Assembly (NCBI GenBank): GCA_002698995.1
Contig: PAAX01000026.1
Coordinates: forward strand, 1 to 64,000
Origin: Ignavibacteriota bacterium
GTDB lineage: Bacteria > Bacteroidota > Ignavibacteria > Ignavibacteriales > Melioribacteraceae
Direction: 5' to 3'
Length of the DNA: 64,000 nucleotides
Shown: positions 24,066 to 32,320 of the stretch, in pieces
How the letters are laid out: every line of letters starts with the position of its first letter
Position numbering within the stretch: the stretch's first letter is position 1
The notes under the pieces: generated by a model
Told to the model about the DNA's origin: nothing
The model's database searches: none
What the model saw: only the letters and a program-made list of their open reading frames with translations
Program-made: the position numbers and the translations under genes

Positions 24066-26807
24066 ATGAAACATACTTACAAAAAGTATTTTTCAGTTGC
24101 TGCAGTTATAGTTGTTTTGATATCTGCTTACTTTTACAACAGCACATCTTTCATCACAAAAGAAGTGGTAAAACCTAAGCTTTCTAAAGAGGATAAAGCA
24201 AAAGGAATTGCCGACATGTATACGTGGCAATTTAATAGATTAAAAAATCCTACAACAAATGATATTCCATTTAATATGAGAACTAAGGAATTAGAATTTG
24301 CAAAGAAGATTTCAAAAATTTCAGAATTAAATAAGAATAATGTTTTAACTACCGATTGGTTTGCTGAGGGACCCAACAATCAAGGAGGAAGAACAAAGGA
24401 TGTTATTGAAGATATAACTAATTCTAATATTCTACTAGCCGCAGCTGCAAACGGAGGTATTTGGCGTTCCGAAAATGCAGGTTCATCATGGGAGTCAATT
24501 ACAGATCCATCAATAATGCAGAATGTTAACTGCATTACTCAAGATACTCGTCCTGGTAAAACTAATATCTGGTATTATGGAACCGGAGAATTTGCCTCAA
24601 ACTTATGGATAAATGGATCACAATTAGCACGTTTTCATGGGAATGGAATTTACAAATCAAATGACGGTGGTAAAACCTGGAATAGTTTGGCTAGTACAAT
24701 ATCAGATTCTCCGGCTTGGTTAGTTAGTCCATTTCAATTTGTATGGGATGTTGAAATTGACAAAACAGTGTTGAATCAAGATAGAGTTTATGCAGCTTGT
24801 TTCAGCGGAATATTTGTTTCAAATAATGGAGGTGAAAGCTGGTCAACAGGAATTGGCGGCTTAAGTAATAATTTTAATGAAATGTCTTATTATACTAGTG
24901 TAAGTGTAAATGAAAACGGAGTAGCTTTTGCAGCTTTAAGTTCAGGTGTAAACAGTGGAATTTACCACTCCACTAATGGAGTCAATTGGACTTCAATAAA
25001 ACCTAATTTCTGGCCTGCTCAAGTTAATAGAATTGAGACTGCTGTTTCAAAATCAAATCCTAATATTTTATATGTAGTTGCAAATACTCCTGCTGTTGGA
25101 AATCCTGGAAGTCCTGATGAAGGTGAAAATGGATATTTAAGTTTATGGAAGTACAATCATTCAAACGGGCTATGGAGTAATCTTTCCGACAAACTGCCGA
25201 CATATAACTTCCCGGCAGAAGGATTTACATCACAAGGAGGATATGATTTAATAATTGAAGTAAAACCTGATGACGAAAACTTTGTAGTAATCGGTGGGAC
25301 AAATCTTTATGTGACAAAAGATGGTTTTTCTACAAAGTTAGGAAGAAACAATTGGATTGGCGGTTACGGCAAGGCAAATAATTGGAGTCCATACAGTAAT
25401 CATCATCCTGATCAGCATGGATTATTTTACTCATATTCTAATCCTAATAAGGTTTATTCGGCGCATGACGGCGGTATTAGCAGAACAAATGATATAACTT
25501 CAAGCAACGTTGCTTGGACTTCGTTAAATTCAGGATATATTACTACTCAATTCTGGCATGTTGCAATTGAGCAAAAGTCATCTGGTAACAATCTCATAGT
25601 TGGCGGAACTCAAGATAACGGAACATGGAGAGATAATTCGCCAAACCTTTCATCATGGGCATCAATTTGGAGTGGTGATGGTTGTTATGCAGCAGTTGCT
25701 GATAATAATGTCTTCTATTATGTATCATGGCAGAACGGAGGAGTATTTAGATATAATGATGCAAATCAATGGACACAGGTTACTCCGCAAGGAGCATCAG
25801 ACTTTTTATTTATAACACCATATATGCTTGATCCAAATAACACTAATCACATGTATTTGCTGGCAGGAGATAAGGTTTGGAAAAACTCGGGACTCTCAAG
25901 TATTCCAGCTTTTCAGCAAAATCCTACTTCGCTAAACTGGACAAGTTTCAGTGGATTTGTAGAAGGATGGGCTGCAACTGCGCTGGGAATGAGTAAATCA
26001 GCACCAAATATATTATTTGTTGGAGATAGTGACGGAAATCTATACAAAATATCAAATACTTCTGATATGAATTCCAATTTTGTAAAAATTAGAGGTAATA
26101 ATTTCCCTGATGGATATATTTCTTCAATTGCTGTTGATCCAAACAATGTAAACAATATTTTAGTAGGATTTTCAAACTATCAAGTATTGAGTTTATTCGT
26201 TACTTCAAATGGTGGAACTACTTGGACTGAAGTAGGAGGAAACTTAGAAGAAAATTCAAACGGTTCAGGAAATGGTCCATCTATCAGAAGTGTTAAAATT
26301 CTTCCTACTTCTAATGGGAACGTTTATTTAGCCGGCACTTCTATTGGTCTTTATACGACTTCATTTTTAAATGGAAGAAATACTAATTGGAGACAGGAAA
26401 GTCCGGACAAAATTGGAAATATTGTTGTAGAAACTATGGATGTTAGAGCAGCAGACGGAAAAGTTGTTGTGGGTACCTTTGGAAAAGGTGCTTACAGTGC
26501 AACAATTTTAACAACAGATGTTGATGAAGAAATTCAACTCCCAAATTCGATATCTTTGAAACAGAATTACCCAAATCCTTTTAATCCCACTACTAGTATT
26601 GAGTATTCAGTAGTTAGTAGTGAGTATGTTAGTCTGAAGGTTTACGACATGCTTGGGAAAGAAATAACAACTTTAGTTAATGAACAACAATCTGCCGGAA
26701 GGTATAATGTTAGTTTTGATGCATCTTCATTAGCAAGCGGAGTTTACATTTATAAATTAACTGCCGGTAATTTTTCTGAATCCAAGAAGATGATTTTAGC
26801 AAAGTAA
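24066..26807 (+). CDS. Large T9SS beta-propeller protein, cassette copy A
   Basis: A 913-residue surface or secreted protein. It has a signal peptide or anchor at about 7-25, a helical pro-segment at about 40-90, then WD40/YVTN/BNR-like (sialidase- or sortilin-type) repeats at about 95-810 with many SNDGGKTW, SNNGGESW and TSNGGTTW Asp-box-like motifs. A T9SS type A sorting domain lies at about 830-913 (LKQNYPNPFNPTTSIEYSVV ... KKMILAK). No sialidase catalytic set is evident, so binding is more likely than hydrolysis. The ribosome-binding site TTTGGAG supports the start. The protein is similar over its full length to the 914-residue protein at 32321. Confidence 0.88.
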   Translation: MKHTYKKYFSVAAVIVVLISAYFYNSTSFITKEVVKPKLSKEDKAKGIADMYTWQFNRLKNPTTNDIPFNMRTKELEFAKKISKISELNKNNVLTTDWFAEGPNNQGGRTKDVIEDITNSNILLAAAANGGIWRSENAGSSWESITDPSIMQNVNCITQDTRPGKTNIWYYGTGEFASNLWINGSQLARFHGNGIYKSNDGGKTWNSLASTISDSPAWLVSPFQFVWDVEIDKTVLNQDRVYAACFSGIFVSNNGGESWSTGIGGLSNNFNEMSYYTSVSVNENGVAFAALSSGVNSGIYHSTNGVNWTSIKPNFWPAQVNRIETAVSKSNPNILYVVANTPAVGNPGSPDEGENGYLSLWKYNHSNGLWSNLSDKLPTYNFPAEGFTSQGGYDLIIEVKPDDENFVVIGGTNLYVTKDGFSTKLGRNNWIGGYGKANNWSPYSNHHPDQHGLFYSYSNPNKVYSAHDGGISRTNDITSSNVAWTSLNSGYITTQFWHVAIEQKSSGNNLIVGGTQDNGTWRDNSPNLSSWASIWSGDGCYAAVADNNVFYYVSWQNGGVFRYNDANQWTQVTPQGASDFLFITPYMLDPNNTNHMYLLAGDKVWKNSGLSSIPAFQQNPTSLNWTSFSGFVEGWAATALGMSKSAPNILFVGDSDGNLYKISNTSDMNSNFVKIRGNNFPDGYISSIAVDPNNVNNILVGFSNYQVLSLFVTSNGGTTWTEVGGNLEENSNGSGNGPSIRSVKILPTSNGNVYLAGTSIGLYTTSFLNGRNTNWRQESPDKIGNIVVETMDVRAADGKVVVGTFGKGAYSATILTTDVDEEIQLPNSISLKQNYPNPFNPTTSIEYSVVSSEYVSLKVYDMLGKEITTLVNEQQSAGRYNVSFDASSLASGVYIYKLTAGNFSESKKMILAK

Positions 26808-26838
26808 TTAATTGTAAGATATTGTTTTATAACAGTAC

Positions 26839-26907
26839 TTTCGACGAGTGAAGCGAGAAGAAACCTTTAAAGTAATTAAGATTTCTCATTCGCTTCGCTC
26901 TTCGAAA
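26839..26907. repeat. REP-like inverted repeat
   Basis: Imperfect arms of ~25 bp: TTTCGACGAGTGAAGCGAG pairs with CTCATTCGCTTCGCTCTTCG. It lies downstream of the 913-residue propeller gene and may serve as its terminator. The sequence belongs to the same family as the 39-bp array units at 21.7-22.0 kb. The remainder of this 409-bp gap holds no recognised gene. Confidence 0.65.
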
Positions 26908-27158
26908 TGATTTTAAAGAATTTCTAAACTAATCTTCGCACCCTTCTAAAAAGTCTTCTATTCTCTCTAAATTCCGAAAAGAAAATAACAGTACGATTTG
27001 GAAAGATTGTAATTGCTTAATTAATCTGTTAAAATTTTTCTTTATGATTTAAATTAACGAACAAAAGAGGTACAAACAAAATTACAAGTAATGCAGAAAT
27101 GAAATCGAATTATTGTTCAGACTCAGGACAAATCATTTTTAGGTTGGTGATAATTAAA

Positions 27159-27205
27159 AGGGTTGTTCAGATATAATTCTAAAAGACTTTTATTTAAACA
27201 ACCCT
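27159..27205 (-). terminator. Probable intrinsic terminator of the 1009-residue T9SS gene
   Basis: AGGGTTGTT and AACAACCCT form a 9-bp stem with a 29-base loop, 12 bp after the minus-strand stop codon. On the minus strand the stem is followed by TTTTAATT. The long loop lowers the confidence. Confidence 0.55.
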
Positions 27206-27216
27206 AAAATAATCTA

Positions 27217-30200
27217 CTACTTCAACAGCAGCATTTTCTTTGATGAAACATGATTTCCACTTTTTAACTGGTACATATAAACGCCGCTTGCAAGATTAGA
27301 TGCGTTAAAGGTTACTCTATATTTTCCTGCTGATTGCTGTTCATTAACTAATTCTGCTACTTCCCTTCCAAGAATATCAAAGACTTTTAATGTTACGTTC
27401 TGCATTTGAGACTTTGCATGCAACGTCTCTACATTTGGTATTGCGTATTCAATTATTGTAGTAGGATTAAACGGATTTGGGTAGTTTTGAGATAAACTGA
27501 ATTGAAATGGAATATTGTTTTCTTTTTCTACTCCAACAGGAATATCTTCAAAGTTAATATTGTAGCTTTCTAAAATCTCATTGAGATATTCTTTTGCTAA
27601 GGTAACAGAATTTTCGGGACTATTTCCTCTTGCAGCTATTAAAGCACCTAGCACAGTTTTTGGTTTTCCTACTTCTAAATCAAAAGGACCAGTTGTTGCC
27701 ATTAATCTTTGATCTACTGTAACTGTATTTAGCCATCCGGTTTGAGTTTCGGGATCACCCCAATACATATATTTCGATGGATACAAAGTTGAATCAATCC
27801 CCAATATATTTCCATTTCCAAAGTTCCAATTTGATATATATAATGAATCACCTCCCTTGGACTTGCCACCAAGTTGATAATTTCTTAATTCGAAATAAGT
27901 ATCCGGATCTCCATGAGTAGGATGAGCTTGCATGTATTGTGTAAAAGAATGAAGAGGCATGTTAATTGCACCGGGTAAAATCTTTCTTCCCATATAATTA
28001 CCGCTGGTAATTTGTGCTGTATCCAAAGGAGTATCTATTCCTTCGTCATAAATATCATTTCCATTTACATCCTCATACGACTTTCCTTTCCAGTAATTTA
28101 TTGGTCCTTCTAAAAAGGACGTCAATAATGCAGGAGCATTTGGCCCAAACTCAGTATCATCTCCATAATTATAAGCATAACAACTTGACATTTTAACATC
28201 AGAGCCAACTAGATCATCTTGATAATCACCTATATCCGGATCTTGTGCAAATGAGAAATAAACATCTTCAAATTTGTCTGCTACTGCACCTGTGTTTTCA
28301 ATTTCGTAACGAATAAAAATTGTGTTATCGAAAGCTTCACTAATACCATTCTTACTTGTGAATAATGTAACTTTTATCTCAATTCCTTTTGGAGCAACAG
28401 TAAATCTTCTTAATTCTGTTGGAAGACCATCATTAATTATGTACCAATAGGTTTCTTCACCGATTAAATCAGGTCTATCTTCATCTTCATCCCACTTGCC
28501 ATTATTGTTTTTATCAATGGGGTTATAAATACCGTCATTATCACCGTCATAAAAATTTGCACCTAACTCAACTGCTGTTTGCCATTGCAGCCAACTAGCA
28601 CTAAAATCTTTATCAACCTTAGCTAATTTATAAATATATTCTCGTTCATCATTCAAGGCAGATTGTACTTTACCCGGTATATAATCCTTAATTCTAGAAG
28701 CAGTTAAAACACCATTCCCAAATAACATTCCATTATGTTCACCCGTTAGGAAAAAACCTCCGGAAAATAAAATGAATTTATTATCATAAAAACCTCCTGC
28801 TCCCGAGTAATTAATATCAACATCTGCTATTACCCCATGGTTATCAATTGGTATTTTTAACCGCCCTTTGTCGATTAATATTTTCTCTTCACCTGGATAA
28901 ACAACGCATATTTCCTCATCCGTTTTGGATAGGTTATCAATTGAATCAACTGCTAATACAACAAGAGAATTGCTGCTGTATGGTAAAATTAATTCTCCTG
29001 AATAAATAGTATCATTTGAAGTTAAATCTGGAAATATCCCGTCATCTTTGAGCATCACCTTTTCTGAATTTACTAACGCATATACTTCTTTCAAATTATC
29101 ATCGATAACTTTTGTATTTAGAATTCGTTTACTATCACCATCCAAATTATCTTTTACTTCTTTCCACTCGATTACCGGATATGTTTTTGTATCAATAGGA
29201 TTTACATAATTATTTACCCAAATTGATGATGTACCATCTTCAACTGCTGAATATTTTTCTTTATCAGTTATCCATCCGAAGTTAACTTCATTATTAAGTA
29301 CAAATAATTCGGGTGAGTTGTTTATTCCTCGGTAGCTTGTAAGTGATTGAACTTCTGATACTGTTTGATTTGAGAGATTGTAACTGAATTTTTTTACTTC
29401 TCTTTTGCTGTTCATTTCATATGCAAAATGAACGGTTTGATTATTCACTGCAGCATTTATATATCTTCTTTTTCCTAAAATAAAAGAATCCTCTAATAAG
29501 TAAGGCATAATTACTTTTTCACCCCAAGTTGCCCCATTATCGGTGCTTAATAATTCTCTTAATTCATTTACATCACTGTTATTCTCAGCTAAAAAGTAGA
29601 TCCTAAATTCATTATTGTTTGATTCAACAGCTGTTATATCTGTCGTAGTTTTTGTTGAACTTATTTTTAATTCAGTCCAGGTTGCTCCATTATCAGTAGA
29701 ATATTGATAGTAAACTCCTTTTGGAATTGATTTATAGTAGACAAAACTAATGTTACCAGCTTCATTTACAAAAAGATCAAATTTATAATAGCTTTGAGAT
29801 AAATAAACATTGGCTAATTTTGTTATATCGCTCCAAGTATTTCCATTATCATCAGATGACAAATAATATATCCCATTATTACTAATATTATTTTTAAATT
29901 CTTCTGCAAAGAAATAAATAGAAATATTCTCACCATTTTGAATTAAACGAACAGTCGAATTTTTATAAAACTTATAGTCAACAAAACTAAAAGAATGGTA
30001 TTGAGCAAAAGTTTCACCAAAATCATTGGTAATAGCAAAGTAAATAGTATCAGTATATGTTGTTAAATTATTTTCTGAACTGTTTAACCAAGCCATAAGT
30101 ATGCCATTATTTTTTGTGGAAATATCATAACTGGTGAAAATCATATCATTACCATAAATTTCATTTCCGAGCAATCTTTTTGCATTTTCAATTTGACTGT

Positions 30201-30246
30201 AAATAGAGACAACGGTAAAAAGAAGAATTAAAATTATTCTGATCAT
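27217..30246 (-). CDS. Large T9SS-secreted protein with BNR-like N-terminal half
   Basis: A 1009-residue secreted protein with a signal peptide at about 1-18 (MIRIILILLFTVVSIYSQ). Sialidase/BNR-like repeats fill about 20-330 (SSDDNGNTWSD, YSTDNGATWTEL, LSTDNGATWGEK), with an intermediate beta domain at about 375-470. A region around 560-590 is rich in Asp/Asn (DGDNDGIYNPIDKNNNGKWDEDED), resembling Ca-binding or dockerin-like loops. A further unrecognised domain extends to about 900, and the T9SS domain occupies the last ~90 residues (SLSQNYPNPFNPTT). GGAG precedes the ATG. The sorting domain carries the palindrome-encoded VETLHAKSQMQN insertion. Function is unknown. Confidence 0.86.
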   Translation of the reverse strand: MIRIILILLFTVVSIYSQIENAKRLLGNEIYGNDMIFTSYDISTKNNGILMAWLNSSENNLTTYTDTIYFAITNDFGETFAQYHSFSFVDYKFYKNSTVRLIQNGENISIYFFAEEFKNNISNNGIYYLSSDDNGNTWSDITKLANVYLSQSYYKFDLFVNEAGNISFVYYKSIPKGVYYQYSTDNGATWTELKISSTKTTTDITAVESNNNEFRIYFLAENNSDVNELRELLSTDNGATWGEKVIMPYLLEDSFILGKRRYINAAVNNQTVHFAYEMNSKREVKKFSYNLSNQTVSEVQSLTSYRGINNSPELFVLNNEVNFGWITDKEKYSAVEDGTSSIWVNNYVNPIDTKTYPVIEWKEVKDNLDGDSKRILNTKVIDDNLKEVYALVNSEKVMLKDDGIFPDLTSNDTIYSGELILPYSSNSLVVLAVDSIDNLSKTDEEICVVYPGEEKILIDKGRLKIPIDNHGVIADVDINYSGAGGFYDNKFILFSGGFFLTGEHNGMLFGNGVLTASRIKDYIPGKVQSALNDEREYIYKLAKVDKDFSASWLQWQTAVELGANFYDGDNDGIYNPIDKNNNGKWDEDEDRPDLIGEETYWYIINDGLPTELRRFTVAPKGIEIKVTLFTSKNGISEAFDNTIFIRYEIENTGAVADKFEDVYFSFAQDPDIGDYQDDLVGSDVKMSSCYAYNYGDDTEFGPNAPALLTSFLEGPINYWKGKSYEDVNGNDIYDEGIDTPLDTAQITSGNYMGRKILPGAINMPLHSFTQYMQAHPTHGDPDTYFELRNYQLGGKSKGGDSLYISNWNFGNGNILGIDSTLYPSKYMYWGDPETQTGWLNTVTVDQRLMATTGPFDLEVGKPKTVLGALIAARGNSPENSVTLAKEYLNEILESYNINFEDIPVGVEKENNIPFQFSLSQNYPNPFNPTTIIEYAIPNVETLHAKSQMQNVTLKVFDILGREVAELVNEQQSAGKYRVTFNASNLASGVYMYQLKSGNHVSSKKMLLLK
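27408..27429. repeat. In-frame palindromic element, copy 2
   Basis: GAGACTTTGC and GCAACGTCTC around AT, with one mismatch between the arms relative to copies 1 and 3. It occupies the same site within a T9SS-domain coding sequence, in the same reading frame. Confidence 0.8.
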
Positions 30247-30295
30247 TACTTCTCCAAAATTGATTTAAGTGTTATAATTATTCATTTATGATTTT

Positions 30296-31063
30296 TTATT
30301 TGATAAGCAGCATTTTCATTGATGAGACATGATTACCACTTTTTAATTGATACAGATAAATTCCACTAGATAAATTACATGCATTAAAGTTTACTTTGTA
30401 TCTTCCCGCTGATTTTTGTTCATTAACCAATTCTGCTACTTCCCTTCCAAGGATATCAAAGACTTTTAATGATACGTTCTGCATTTGAGACGTTGCACGC
30501 AACGTCTCTACATTTGGTATTGAGTACTCAATACTTGTAGTTGGGTTAAAAGGGTTTGGGTAGTTTTGTGAAAGTAAAAAGTTCTGTGGTAATATAGTTT
30601 GCTTTTTATCCTCAACAGATACTACACCGCCTTCATTAAAAACAGCTAAACCTCCACCAATAGTACCAATCCACTTATTCCCGCTTTCGTCTATGGCTAT
30701 TGACCTAACATCATTACCCGGCAAACCGGAATTAGATGTTTTATAAACTTCCCAATTTGTTCCGTCATATTTGGCTAAGCCACCATAAGTACCAATCCAC
30801 TTATTCCCGCTTTCGTCTATGGCTATTGAAATAACATCATTATCCGGCAAACCGGAATTAGATTTGTTGTAAAATATAGTTTCACCGGTCAATTTATTAA
30901 GTTTAACAAGACCTCCGTTTGTGCCTACCCAAATGCTATCCCCTTCAATAGCAGTTGCCCGAATAATCTTACCAGAAGAATAACTTATCCATTCCGGATT
31001 CTGTGAATAAAGATTTTGCATGAACAGTATAAAAATTATAAAAAGAATTTGCTTTGTTTTCAT
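30296..31063 (-). CDS. Small T9SS-secreted Reg_prop protein
   Basis: A 255-residue protein with a signal peptide at about 1-20 (ending NLYSQ). Three Reg_prop-type propeller repeats follow (IWVGTNGGLVKL, NKWIGTYGGLAKY, NKWIGTIGGGLAVF), then a T9SS type A sorting domain at about 165-255. The repeats match the sensor-domain repeats of histidine kinases, but here they are attached to an export signal instead of a kinase. Three repeats are far too few for a closed propeller, so it may oligomerise or be a contracted allele; two repeats are nearly identical at DNA level with a 126-bp period. The start at 31063 follows AAGGAGATC. Confidence 0.85.
   Translation of the reverse strand: MKTKQILFIIFILFMQNLYSQNPEWISYSSGKIIRATAIEGDSIWVGTNGGLVKLNKLTGETIFYNKSNSGLPDNDVISIAIDESGNKWIGTYGGLAKYDGTNWEVYKTSNSGLPGNDVRSIAIDESGNKWIGTIGGGLAVFNEGGVVSVEDKKQTILPQNFLLSQNYPNPFNPTTSIEYSIPNVETLRATSQMQNVSLKVFDILGREVAELVNEQKSAGRYKVNFNACNLSSGIYLYQLKSGNHVSSMKMLLIK
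30487..30508. repeat. In-frame palindromic element, copy 3
   Basis: Arms GAGACGTTGC and GCAACGTCTC around AC, identical to copy 1. It lies inside the sorting-domain coding sequence of the small Reg_prop protein and encodes the VETLRATSQMQ segment. Confidence 0.85.
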
Positions 31064-31915
31064 TAAGATCTCCTTATTAATAAAACTTGATATATTTCTG
31101 CCCAACTCTTAAGTATTTTCTTCCGTGTACAATCTTTACGGGCTTCATGGTTTTTCTATTTTGTAGTATTGTTAGCACCGTACAAACCTAATAAGCAAGT
31201 AACAGCAAACAATAGTACATTTCTATACTTTCAATTTTGTTAATACTATTTATCTACAATAACATTTCAAACAAGTTGACAAAATATAAATAGTTTAATG
31301 TCTAAGTCCAATATATTACATTTCTGTATCATATAAATCAGTACAATTACGTATATAAAATTTTTGCACTATTTTTCTCGGAGTTAATTGATCTGTTTTT
31401 CAGATGGTTTTTCCACTATCTTGGTCTTTATGCTGAAGAGAAAGTAAAATTTCTCTTTCAATTAAATTAAATCGTGAACAAACTATAAGTTGATTTGCCT
31501 CAATTATAAAACGCCGCCGATACATAATAAACTTAACTGAATTCAAAATAAACCAAATTGATTTAACAAACAGAAACAACGAGAACTAATTGATATTTAT
31601 AAACTATTACAAAATATATTCACAGAAATATTTAACGAACTTTAATAAATTAGATAAAATAAAAGTGTTAATTATTTTATCTTTTCTAAGATACTAAAAT
31701 TTCAATCAATTATTCAAAATAATAATTTGATTTGCATTGATTTAATTACTCCTATTTTCAGTATATGATATCTCATTATAAGTTGAATTTTATATTAGGT
31801 TTTCTACTTTTATTCTTGAATAAAAGCATTAATTTCACACAAAATTTAATTGCCTTTTAAGGTTTTTTCTAATATAATCTTTAGCCGATATTTCATCTCT
31901 TTTAAGGAATCTAAA
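31064..31915. other. 852-bp AT-rich divergent intergenic region, no gene seen
   Basis: This is the longest non-coding stretch in the window, between divergently transcribed T9SS-protein genes. It is very A+T-rich. No reading frame with a credible ribosome-binding site, no RNA gene signature and no strong inverted repeat was recognised. It must hold promoters for both sides. It could also be the remains of a deleted gene. Confidence 0.5.
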
Positions 31916-32293
31916 ATGAAAACATTTTTTGTTTTATTAATTTCTTTAATGCTATATGGCTGTTCCGGAAACTCAACAATGGAAAATGAAAGTAAATATA
32001 TCCAAGAGCCATCACCCGGAATTTCTATAGCTTATATTAATGCTGAACTTATAAATATCTCCGCAGTAGAGAATGATCAATTTCTAAAAATAAAAGTAGT
32101 TGATGTAATAGCTTACGGCAGCAGTACTCCCCTTTTGAACAAGGAAGAAATAATTGAAATAAAACTTCCCCAGAATGAAAAAGTAGTAAATAATCTCGTA
32201 AAAAATATTGCAGAAAATAAATTCAGAAAAATGAAAATAAAGGCTAATCTAATTGATTCAAAAAGAGTTTGGTCTATAATTGATATTGAATAA
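31916..32293 (+). CDS. Small lipoprotein, cassette copy B
   Basis: A 125-residue lipoprotein with lipobox LYGC (C16). The ATG at 31916 was chosen because AAGGA precedes it and it gives a proper lipoprotein signal; the frame is open 22 codons further. The mature part is a small beta-rich domain (IAYINAELINISAVENDQFLKIKVVDVIAYG ... LLNKEEIIEIKLP), similar in layout to the lipoprotein at 23584 but without its cysteines. It lies 27 bp before the 914-residue T9SS propeller gene. Its role is unknown. Confidence 0.75.
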   Translation: MKTFFVLLISLMLYGCSGNSTMENESKYIQEPSPGISIAYINAELINISAVENDQFLKIKVVDVIAYGSSTPLLNKEEIIEIKLPQNEKVVNNLVKNIAENKFRKMKIKANLIDSKRVWSIIDIE

Positions 32294-32320
32294 AAAATCT
32301 TAACATTAATTGAGGGTGCA

